A DNA stretch of 61,194 nt, from contig JSYX01000161.1 of the NCBI GenBank assembly GCA_000787465.1, forward strand, positions 1 through 61,194, written 5' to 3'. Made by a program: the position numbers and the translations under genes. Position 1 is the stretch's first letter; every line of letters starts with the position of its first letter. The notes under the pieces are model-generated. The model made no database searches. It worked only from the letters and a program-made list of their open reading frames with translations, and had not been told where the DNA came from. Origin of the DNA: Thermomucor indicae-seudaticae. Lineage: Eukaryota; Mucoromycota; Mucoromycetes; Mucorales; Lichtheimiaceae. This document shows, piece after piece, positions 23,341 to 33,645 of the stretch.

Positions 23341-26300
23341 TTAATCATCGTCTTTTGCATTGATGTCAGCGTCTGCGTCTGAGTCTGCGTCGGTGTCAGC
23401 GTTGGTGTCAGCGTCGGCGTCCATGTTGGCGTCTGTATTGGTGTCTGCGTTAGCATTAGTGTTGGTGTCCGCGTTCGTGTCTGTCTTGGCCTCTGTATTG
23501 GCGTCTGCGTTGGCAGTGTCTTTTTTAAGATCGCGAACTGACTTTGTAAACCGTCTAAAGGAATTTCGAACCATGGCCTCTTGGATAGGTTTCTCCTGGT
23601 GACAGGAATGAGACCAGCTATTAATGATGGTTGCTTATAGCTCCCTTACCTCCTCTATCCGGTCAATTAACTTCTGAATTTCTTCGAGCCGTTCGTTGCC
23701 AGCTTCAGTGATGTGTATCCTTAGCAGCATATGGACCATTGTTTTCCGTATGACTTCATGAAAAATGAAAGAACGTTAAACGACCAGTTACTTCATTGTG
23801 CTCAAAAAATAATGTCTACAGAAACTTACTTCCCGTCTGCCGATAGATTGCCTTTAACATTTCAATAGCCATATCCGCCTGTATGCCTTGATCGACCGTG
23901 CCATCCTCAACGTTTTGCCTTGTAAATCACGGTTAACATTATGCATAGTACTGTTGCATAAACCATATAACATACTGGACGAGTTTCCGGGGATCAGTCC
24001 AATCTGCTAGCATATCGGCTATCTGCGCCGGCGACACCATCTCCTCATCTGGATCCAGATCCATATATGTCTCGCAGAGCTCTTGAAGAGCTGGTACCGC
24101 CACCTGAGACGATAAGATGAGTACTCAGAAGCTGAATATCCATGGTACGATTTATGTTCTTGCCTTTGCCATGGTCTTCTGATTTTCTGGCGATGAATAA
24201 CAGTAAACAGGGAAGAAGTAACTGAGACATTGCTGTACTTTTGAGTTGTCGCCAGTCGCTGGAAAGAAGTATCGTAATATCAATAATCTCAAGGTCTACG
24301 TGTGTATATGTTAATCCATCTGGTGACTCTGACACGTCGCAGACTTACGTCTTCATTATTAAACATTCGGGAGAGCATAATTTTCGCCAAACCCTCAACA
24401 GCAATAGTTTGCAGAGCTATACTGTCGTGGTCTAACGCAAACTCGAACAAGTCTCGAAATTCTTCCGGCTACGTAGAAACTAAGTTATACATGACGAATC
24501 GCCTCGAAAGATAGCATACATTACATCCGAAAATTTGTTCTCCACTGCCGAGTAGCCATAGGCCATGATAAGGTCAAAGAGGATCTTGCAGTAATAAAAT
24601 GTTAGGCGATATGTCAAACGCATGCTCTAGGCAGGACTTACCATTAATGCCTTTTGCTGTAGTTCTTCATGACCATTCCGTAAACAATGAGCAAACAACG
24701 GAATGTTGTGGAGGCCCAAAGTCTGAAAGAAAAAACGGCATTGAGCCAAAACCGCTCCCCTTCCAATAATCATGGAAGTATACATACCTTATCCAGAAGA
24801 CAACAGAGACCCAAGCAATGTAAGCCTTCTTCTCTTAGTACTACTTCTTTGCTCTGCACAGACGGAACAATAAGCTCGTTCAGAAGACCGTACAATGTAG
24901 AGTTGTTTTGCAGCGACTAAACAAAACGATTTAACATCACATCGACCCATCTCTTTTGTGTCAAATACCTCTTCCGTCCTCTCCAGCATGAATTTGCAAA
25001 TTGTCAAGCACTTTAGTTGTGTCAGCATTTTTTGCAGTAATTTGGAGTTATCTTTCCCCGTCTCTTTCTCGTTCTCTTGCTTTACGACAACACTATCCTC
25101 CCGTTTCTGTCGCTTTGCGGGAGTGTCAGTATCGGCTTGCTCAAAGTCATCGTTCACAAGTTCTTCTTGTATATCGGATATTATTTCAATCATCGTCCTT
25201 TGGAACGCCAGTTTAGAGCTTTTAGAAAAGTAGCGCAGTAAATATTCAGCATGGTTTACCTCGTGAAATCAGGCTCGTTGAGCGAAATGATCTTAAAGAT
25301 CTCCACAGCACTCGCTATATGATCATCAGGAATATCAGGCGCCATGAGAAGCTCCCCTAAGCACAGCATTAAGCCTCGCGACAACCCTACTCTCGGAAGT
25401 ATGACATGAGAGCTTACGCAAAAGAACAAACATTTTCCGCCGGCCGACTTCGTCAGCATAATCAAGGCACTTTGCGATATCCAAAAGTTGTCCAACTATG
25501 AATTCGTAGTCATCTTCTGTTTCCTTTGGTGCTTCCTGCCATAAGCTGTTGTAGCGCTGAATACAGAAGGCATGTCTGGTAACTTCCGGTAAAACAGCAT
25601 CTAATTTCTCATCAAGCTATAAAAAGAGAAATCAGATACTATAGCATTGCGCTTTAACGGTTTAGAAACTCACCCCTTTTGTCTTTAAGAACTTTATGTA
25701 TACTTTGGCCATAAAAGCACTCTCGGGCGACAGGTTTTCCCAGTACTGTTCTGAAGAAGTTGGTCAGTAAAAGATGTGAAATCATTATTCACCACAAGTG
25801 ATATTACCATCAAATTTGATCGAATTTACAATGTCGGTTCTCGCATTCAGGAACGCCGTCAAAGCGTCGTCTGCAGCTTCACCTTCAATGACATCAATAC
25901 GCTCTAAGAACTAAGTCTCGCTGAATGAGTTATCCGTAAAGTTCGAGCAAGAACTGTTAAGTTACCTCTAATAGGTTGTGATCCGCATGCCTAATCCATT
26001 GAGTTGCAAGCATTTTGGTTGCAGCGCGTTTCACTAGTTCATCACTATTATCACAGAACAAAGGAACGTTAGGCGGTGTCACGCACCAAATAGCTAAGCA
26101 TCTCACCGATCATTTAGTCCCCACTTCAACAGTTCATGTCGTTCCTTGAGAGGGAGCAGTTGGAAATTCTCAATCTCGGCCATTGGCTTTAGGAAAACAA
26201 CTCTTCGGTTGATAGCGTCAACATCACGGGCACGTTGAACAATATACGGCATCGTCTCTTGTGTCTTGTCCAAATTAAACAAAACAACACGCCGCACCTC

Positions 26301-27180
26301 CCTAGTCAAACGATGAGTTTTGAACGTAATCACCTCCCAAATCGAAGTTTGACACATACGCGCTGGGGTCATGTTGTAATAAATGCAGAAGCTTTTGTGT
26401 GATGGTTCTCTCGTCCGATTCGTCGACTTCATCGTCAGCAGTCTGGAGTCGTGACAGGGCAGTAGCAGCTTGTATACGGACCGAAGGCTCTTTGTCTTTA
26501 ATGCGCTCGAATAATGCTCTTTTAAGATCCTGATACAAGGCCTCACTATACCGATAAGCTTAATATTGTTACCATCCCACACAGCTGTTATCAGGCGCTA
26601 ACGTACTCAATTTCTCCGAGGGAATTGATACTGAGTGCAATGATTTGGCAGCAACGTAGTCTCACGGGTTTATGTTTGGCTGTCATGCCTCGCAGCAAAT
26701 GACGCATGAGGTATTCAACGAAACGTGAGGAAAGCGTATCCTCAGGCTCTTCGTCGACAAGCTCTTCGTCGTCCGCTACTTCTTTGGTGTCTGCAACAAA
26801 AATCGCGTAAATAACGAAAGCCGGGAACAGGGGAAATGAAGGCCTTGAATTGTACCTAATTGTTGGGTATACTGCATAAAACTTGCAATGAACCGAACAA
26901 TGCGGTCGGCATGCGGTTCTCTTTTACGTATTCGAAGAATCCTGTTGACGCACTTGATGACGGCTCGGTTAAACTTTGCTTCGTTCTCTTCGTCGATATC
27001 CTGAGGCTGTCCCTCGACAATGGGTGAATTTAGGCCGCATTGTTCTTGGATTTTACGTAAAGCGATCGCATGTTTTCTGTGGTTCGCATTCGGTTTCTGG
27101 GCATCGTTAAATATCTGCGGTATGGTGTTTGGGAGCGATTCGACTGTTGCGCGTTTACGAGCTGCATTGAACAGCACCAT
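23341..27180 (-). CDS. YCG1: Condensin complex non-SMC subunit 3 (CAP-G/Ycg1/Cnd3)
   Basis: Nineteen exons (high to low): 27180-26856, 26790-26607, 26545-26360, 26301-26107, 26044-25966, 25910-25808, 25750-25674, 25616-25418, 25386-25260, 25197-24969, 24916-24788, 24722-24642, 24584-24525, 24468-24349, 24295-24164, 24103-23976, 23918-23830, 23753-23650 and 23595-23341, giving 933 aa. HEAT-repeat protein beginning MVLFNAARKRATVESLPNTI, with family blocks RFVEYLMRHLLRGM, DPSAEVRRVVLFNLD, RDVDAINRRVVFLK, FDLIMAYG and SSPENQKTMAK. CAP-G forms the DNA-clamping HEAT module of condensin with the kleisin and is essential for mitotic chromosome compaction. Its HEAT core ends in KSVRDLKK and is followed by a repetitive acidic tail (listed separately). 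The intron at 24163-24105 has a GC donor. All nineteen exons keep phase. Confidence 0.94.
23344..23526 (-). repeat. Degenerate trinucleotide/hexanucleotide repeat encoding an acidic tail
   Basis: Imperfect GAC/AAC/ACC/GCN-type codon repeat encoding alternating Asp, Asn, Thr and Ala (units such as ADTN, ADAD, TDAN) over about 60 residues at the C-terminus of the condensin subunit. It is in frame and uninterrupted. Likely made by replication slippage and prone to length variation. Confidence 0.85.
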
Positions 27181-27753
27181 AGTATTTGTTATAGCTGATG
27201 TTCAACGGGAAAAACGCGAAATGCAATTTTCGCGCAAAAAGTGGAGCGCTAAATCTTTCTTTTCACGCGTTCTCCAGACTTCGTGTCTGCTTGTAACAAA
27301 TAGCGCACTCAATTATAAAAGTACTTCGAAGAGGTATGTAGTCTATGCTGTTATCTTTGACGTCTACCTCAGGAAAGTCTCTCGATCTGTATTCAAGCGA
27401 CGCCTTTGGAGTTCCCAGCCATCCGTATACCGCATTGGTGAACTTCTTGCCTTATGTGAGCTACTCCAACGATCAGTAGCGAAGGTGGAAAACCAATCCT
27501 TGGAGCTTGTTGCTGCGAACAAGAAGTTCCTTGATGTCCTCTGAACAGATGCGAGCGACTCGTTAAACGTGTTGAAAATGACGGATTACATTGCTTTGGA
27601 CGTTCTGTATGTGCTGTCAAACAAAGCGAAAAGCACATGCGGTATTTTAGTTCTTAGTGCGTAAGAACTTTTAAGATCTAGTTCGGCTCAGTAGATTATT
27701 ATTGTGAGCAAATCAAGCTGTAACGAAACACTACAAGCACTGACAAAGTCTTA
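27181..27753. other. Intergenic spacer upstream of the condensin gene
   Basis: 573 bp between the condensin start codon and the stop of the next minus-strand gene. Open frames here start at non-ATG codons and show no family similarity. It should hold the condensin promoter. Confidence 0.4.
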
Positions 27754-28554
27754 TTAGATACGAAGGGCGGCGTTATTGCATATTTCATCCAAATTCTTGG
27801 AAATGGACAGAAGCTTGACCATTTCTTCGGTTGAGTTCCTGTGTGGATATGGAATGTCAGGGATCTCTTTGCCAAGGAAAGGGCACAGCTTCTCCCAGCC
27901 ATCGCCGAGCTGCATGACCAGCAATCGCTCTGGGGGAACATTTGCCATGACCCACTCGTTGTGCTTGATGAACATATCCTTAATAGCCTTTTCATCTGCA
28001 AATCGAACCGGATCACTGACGGCTCCGTCCAACAAAATCTTATCCGTCATTCTTTGTAGTTCTCTGGCGTGTTCAGAAGCGTTTTCGGCTGTACGGTGTC
28101 CGACTTGATGGATTGAAGCCAGGTTTTTCATTGACTTGTACCAGCTGTCAGGATCTCGCACCGTGAGGATAATTTTGGCATTCGGATACTTCTCCATAAG
28201 TGGTTTGACGAATGCACAAGTTGGCCAGCTTGGGAGAAGTTAGGGATCAAGCCAGAACCGGAGATGTCAGACAGACTTACTCCACGGCAGCATTATAGCC
28301 TTCGTAGATCTTGTCCCAATCTATCGGGTCATCAGGGTTCTCGTAGGCTTCTCGAAAGAGGGAAGGATCTTGAGTTTTGAGGCCGTAAACCAAACGCATG
28401 TGGTGGGTATTGTATCTAACGTAACTATTCTGTTAATACCGCAGTTCCTTCCATGGCAAAAATCACAAGCGTACCCCAAATGATTGAGAGCTGTGCGTAA
28501 GCTGTCCGTGCCGGTGCGACCGAAACCCGCGCCAATAACTTCAAGAGGTGCCAT
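27754..28554 (-). CDS. Sulfotransferase-like P-loop protein
   Basis: Exons (high to low) 28554-28475, 28415-28281 and 28228-27754, giving 229 aa. An N-terminal beta-strand plus P-loop (IGAGFGRTGTDSLRTAL, PAPS-binding type), then GYNTHHMRLVYG, DWPTCAFVKPLMEKYPNAK and the ILTVRDPDSWYKSM 3'-phosphate-binding segment. This is the small fungal Sulfotransfer_4-like family, usually annotated only as sulfotransferase family protein. The substrate is unknown; such genes often sit beside metabolic genes, but no partner is evident here. No signal peptide or membrane helix, so cytosolic. Confidence 0.88.
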
Positions 28555-30759
28555 GGGATACTGTTGAGTCGATTAAAGTGTTTCTTGGGAATAAGAAAAG
28601 AAGGGGCAGGTCTGATACTTCGGGACTGCCTCCTTTATAGTCTGCAGCGTCCAGGCGCTCCAGACTGTGCCACCAAAGCAGACCTTTTTCATGATCCGCA
28701 GATTTGGGACACGGATAATACAAGATTGCATGCATAATTTTTCGCGCATCTGGTAGCACTTTGTTGGGGATTGCTATGGATATCCGGGAGACCTTCCCTT
28801 TTTTAGGGCACCGCATCGGATCAGTAGCGATATTCTACATGCTGCAGGTCTTGTTATGCAACGTTGTCCACAAGACACCGGCTCAGAGTCTTGCCGCACT
28901 CTGCTTACAGTAATTTGATCTTGTTCAATTTTTGTGTAAATCACCTGTAAAGAGACGGTGTCCACACAGGCAGCGACGGTTTTCATAGAATAGCGTGGGA
29001 ATTCATACCGCATGCTACCATGTCTTGCTATTCTGACGTGCGTGCATAACTTGTCCGCTTACCCGTGACCTTAGTATTGCTTTTGTAAAGCCAAGGAAGC
29101 CCACGCAAAAAGTCCACATGACATTGGTCATCAACTGAGAGGTACCGTTATCTTTGATTGGACAATTAAAACTCTTATGGAAGGATCGCGAGAGGTGCTT
29201 TATAATAGCAATAGATCCTTCATTATCCACGAAACCGCATCCTTGTGAGTACTATCAAAGAGATCTCTCTTTCGCTCTTTAAGGCTTCCCGGTAACAATG
29301 CAAGCAATGTCCATCTTCTAGTTCAATAGCTTTCTCCTTGACCCCCTCTCGGACTCGACTCTGTAAATTCGAGTTCGAGCCGGTCGAACTTTATTAGTTA
29401 TCAGTCGGTATAAACCGTTGGAATTGAATCAAAGAGGTCCAAGTGTGATATTATTGGTTTTCAGTATAACTGTATCTTATCCAAAAGTGATACTTAAATT
29501 GGATAAAGTTCAGACGTATTTGACTGCTGACCAGGAGGATAGATTAAGGACGAAAATTAAGGGATCAGAGACGGCTAGATTCCTTCCAAAAGAAGAAAAA
29601 GGGCCGAGACAGACCTGGACCAAGACCCTGCGGTCCGATCACCTACAGGCCTTCGCTGAACGTAGACTGGAGTGCGAGGAATATCCGAATTTACGACTAC
29701 CCATCCTGAAAAAGCCGTGTGTAAATCGTGGGCGCTTCTGAAAAGCAGAGTTCAACGCTCCTGTTGCAATTTCCATAGCCCCTTCTTTTCTTGCATTTCC
29801 TCCCTCCCTCTGGCACAGGCCTATTGTGCGATATCAATAATCGTCAGGAAAGAGACAAGTGAGTCAAGCGAGAGACCACATGATTTAGTCCGCTTAGCGG
29901 ATGTCGGCTATTTCTTCCTCGTCGTCATTTCCTATCCTGCTTTCTTAAAGAATATACGAGCGAATATGACGCAAAACACAGGCCGAACTAGGTCTTGCAT
30001 TAACGAAGAAACGCATGAATCGTGGCAAAGCGAACGTATCGTCACGAAGTCTATGTGGCCATGTGGTATCTCTCTTGGTCGCAGTTAGATCAAGCGAAAA
30101 TTGTCAGTACCTTATGTAGTATCAGAGGATCTTCTGTCTTCACTAAGGGAGGAAGACTACAGGGCGTAAGCTGATATTTGATTAATAATGCATTCACTCT
30201 ATCTTCTGTTCAAATAACCCCTAAATTAATTGGTTTCGCACAGCTTCCAATGCTATATCCGTGAGAGAGGCTTCCGATGATCAGTAAGAACACCAGGAGG
30301 TATCCAGCGTTGTTTGGATAAGAGGCGAGCCATATCTTCATAGAGATTCAGTATTTTTCAATGCTTTTCACGTCACCTGATAATTGCGATTTTACAATGT
30401 TTCATTATCTTTACAAATTTTCAAGCATTTGCGTCATAGCCAAAAATGTGCATCCTTTCTTCGTTGTCGGAAAAACGCGAACTGTAAGCTTAACGTTTGC
30501 GCTGCTCGAAATTCGCAGGAGCGAATAATGCAGACGTAAGCCTGCATGATAAGCATTGGTTTGCGCATGTAGTGTTCCTTGCTTTATAGTGCAGACTTGA
30601 TTCAAAAGCTGTTATTGTTCTGCTTTCTGACAGGAAGCAGTTTTGCCCGACGTCCGCCTCTGTCCAGCTATTTGTTTCTCCGGTGACTTGTGCAGACACT
30701 GTCTTGTTCAACTTTCCCCGTTCTTTTTACGTCAACCCTTATTTCGACGCCAATGAATC
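28555..30759. other. 2.2-kb intergenic region without a supported gene
   Basis: No exon with family similarity or a consistent splice pattern on either strand. Two overlapping open stretches (29418-29741 and 29672-30088) begin at non-ATG codons or in different frames and look random. A short palindrome, GTTCGA-gccgg-TCGAAC, occurs near 29367-29384. It should contain promoters for the sulfotransferase-like gene (-) and the LRR gene (+). Confidence 0.45.
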
Positions 30760-32897
30760 ATGAGTGCACCTATACCCGGCGATCGATTCATACGTACTTT
30801 AACGCACTATTTGGACAGCAATGAGGCCAGGTTGCTTAATGCCGACCACCAGTCCACTGACAAAAAGCCGAATGGAAAAAGTGACGCGAGCAGTCTTGCA
30901 GCCACAGTGTCCTCATTCTTGACGGGAGGGGTATCGTCACTGAGCAGTGTACGAAGCGAGGCCGTTATTGGGAGTAGTCAAAGTGCGAGGACAAGTAGCA
31001 AAGGAACGTCTATATACGGTGTACAGATCCCGTACATGTCGTTACTCGCAGCCGCGTCACCCAGTGCCACGGCCCTGTCCACCACACCGTATATGCCACT
31101 GCGCTCTACCCTTACGCTCGATGTTCACCATCTCTACTTTTTGCTTGTGCAGTTTGAGCATCTAGGACTTGAAATTGGCGACCCTGCATTGCTGGGCGAT
31201 ATACCCGAAGGAGGTGTGGTTGAAACCGAGACTTCCGTCGACGAAAACAAGACACCGTCCATCTTGTCTGTGGGTTCTATTGCTTCAACCATGTCTTCCA
31301 TGTCACTTTCAACGGGATGGAATTTTTGGCAGCGACGTCAACAGGCATCAGCTGAGCAGCGATCATCACGACCTATCCACGAAGATATCGTTCATATCTA
31401 CAAGTTTTTCGAACGTGTGTCAGCGCTCAGACTACAGATGAATCTACTGATTGATCCGCAGAACGCAACGACCCGAAGTAGTCAACGCGCTATTGTCGGG
31501 TATGAAAAGCCTTTGCCTCAGGACGGCTCTATTATCTTATCATTGCAGCCGTTCCGAAACCTGTCTTGCCTCGAGTTGTCCGGTGTACCACCACACATGA
31601 TCGATGGGTGGCCAGAATTGCAACAGAACCTGGTGAGCTTGGTCATCAAGGGTGCCAGTATTGAAGACGCTGCCGAAGTCGTGGATGGATTGGTGGAGAA
31701 GTGCTTGGATCGGAGAAACGAGGGTGATGGGGTTCGCAGAGAATGGCCGCAACTAAAGATGCTCTCACTCGCTGATAACAACTTGACTACGTTGGACTCT
31801 AGACCTCTGATGCGGATACGATCAGTGACACATCTGAATTTGTCCAGTAACCTGCTTATCGATGTACCACCCGCGTTGTCCACTCTCTATAATTTGCAGT
31901 CGCTTAATCTGTCGTACAACATGATTTCTTTCGTCAACGGCATCAATATGGTGTTGGGCAACATTCAAGAGTTGGATCTGCGTGGAAATCGATTGACAGT
32001 TCTTGTCGGTTTGGATCGTTTATGGGCACTAGAAAGAATCGATCTGCGCGACAACCGCATAGAGGACGCAGCGGAAATTGGACGGCTAACTTCACTACCC
32101 AACATTGAAGATATCTGGGTCGAAGGAAATCCGTTTACGATTCTAAAAGTAAGCTTAACCCTTCTATATTTTTTTTTAATTCACAACAGTCTAAGTGTGG
32201 GCATTAGCCCGATTATCGTGTAGATTTATTCATACAATTCAAATCTTGCGATATCGACATACAGCTAGACGGATCGCGACCTACATTTGCAGAACGGCTA
32301 AAAGTGAATGCTGCAACGGCAAAGGATGATTACCAGCCGCCAGCAGCGACAGTGGCGTCGGAAGTCGCAAGTTCGAGGAGTTCTAAGAGTGTCTGGCCAA
32401 CAGCGCAGACAGTCAAAGATGGTGAAACAGCAAGTGATTCAAAAACGGCGGCGGCGGCGGATCAAGAACCTTCACCGACTGGGATTGTACGAACCAAATC
32501 GAAGAAGTCAAAACGATTTATTCGCCTCGGCAGGTCGGAAGAACCGCCTCCACCGCCACTGCCTGAAAATGCAGATGACAATACTCGGAAAGTGCATCGC
32601 GTCGCAGAGTTGGAAGAAGCAGTACAACATGAAGCGCTGACCAGAAAGGCGTCAACGGGATCGAGACGACGTCGCTCACGATCCAAGCCTCGACGAAGCA
32701 AGAGCTCACCTACAGATGAACAATCGCAAAAGAGATCAACTTCGCCAGCTTCCGAAAAGTTCCGCCGCAAAATCGAATCCATGCGACGAGAAGCTGGAAC
32801 GGAATGGTTACGTGTCCTTCAAGAAATGGATCTGGGACAGACCAAGACCACCACCACCACCACCACCACTGCTACTACAGATCAAAACGCCTCGTGA
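30760..32897 (+). CDS. Leucine-rich repeat protein, STK11IP (LKB1-interacting protein 1)-like
   Basis: Exons 30760-32148 and 32208-32897, giving 692 aa. A variable N-terminus is followed by the block LELSGVPPHMIDGWPELQQ, similar in place and pattern to STK11IP, and then about six LRRs of the LxLxxNxL type, e.g. LNLSSNLLIDVPPAL, LNLSYNMISFV, LDLRGNRLTVL and IDLRDNRIEDA. An LRR cap with WVEGNPF reads across the intron into DYRVDLFIQFKSC. The rest is disordered and basic, with KSKKSKR and RRRRSRSKPRRSKS runs and a poly-Thr stretch near the end. Human STK11IP binds LKB1 and endolysosomal partners. The fungal protein stops before the animal PH-like C-terminus, so only the LRR half is shared and function is inferred. 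Confidence 0.82.
32847..32869 (+). repeat. (ACC)n microsatellite
   Basis: About 7.7 uninterrupted ACC units coding for a Thr run near the C-terminus of the LRR protein. Confidence 0.9.
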
Positions 32898-33645
32898 TTT
32901 TCTACCCTTACCCTCTTCCTCCCTCTCTCTCCTTTTCCCCCTTGCCATCCTTTAGTTCATCCGCTTATATCCGTTTTACCCCCTAACTTCATATCCGAGT
33001 ACCGTGGGTTCGCCCAAATATTGATAACCGGGTTCTATTTTTTGCGCATAAAACAGTGAGCAAGATATCCTGTAACGATTTGGCATCAGCCATTGTCAAA
33101 TGACATTCCTGTGTGACCCGTTACGCTTAATGGTATATCCGTGTAATGTTTAAGGACTTACTCTTCGGATCATCATCACCCAAGGCACAATTTGCGACGA
33201 TAAACCACATGGATTAATTCAGTTACTTTACACACACGTGGGGATTAAAAATACTTTACTGCTAGGGCCACCTTCACACACAATGAGCATGATATTGAAG
33301 TTTAATATCGCACGTTTTATTAGCATTGACTGATCTGCTTGTCAACTAGTAACATTTAGCCGACAATAGAGGCTATTCCCGGTTCCTATATTGGAGATAA
33401 TTTCTGCATCGCATGTAAGCATACCATGTAAAGGCCAGAGTTGGGTTAGTATTACAGCGAGACCTTGTTTTCCCCCAAGAACCAGTTTCGTGCACCCAAC
33501 AAAAACCCGGGGTCATGATCCCAAACAACGAACTTCTTGCTGTTCATATTCCCCAGTTCTCCGACGTTCTTTCGCTTTTCCTTTTCTTTTTTCCACTTTA
33601 TTCGAGAGCTTTCGATTCTCTCCCCAGAGGAAGGAGAATTGCAGC
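32898..33645. other. Intergenic spacer upstream of the GPAT gene
   Basis: 748 bp with no supported gene. A CT-rich tract just after the LRR stop (32900-32955) and another at about 33555-33600, before the GPAT start, resemble transcript ends and a pyrimidine-rich promoter. Confidence 0.4.

Noticed and set aside
29360..29390. GTTCGA-type sequence that could be a tRNA T-arm
   Set aside because: No acceptor stem, anticodon arm or A-box at suitable spacing; it is just a short palindrome. No tRNA was found anywhere in the window.
29418..30088. Two overlapping plus-strand open frames in the 2.2-kb spacer
   Set aside because: Different frames, non-ATG starts, no splice links and no recognisable domain.
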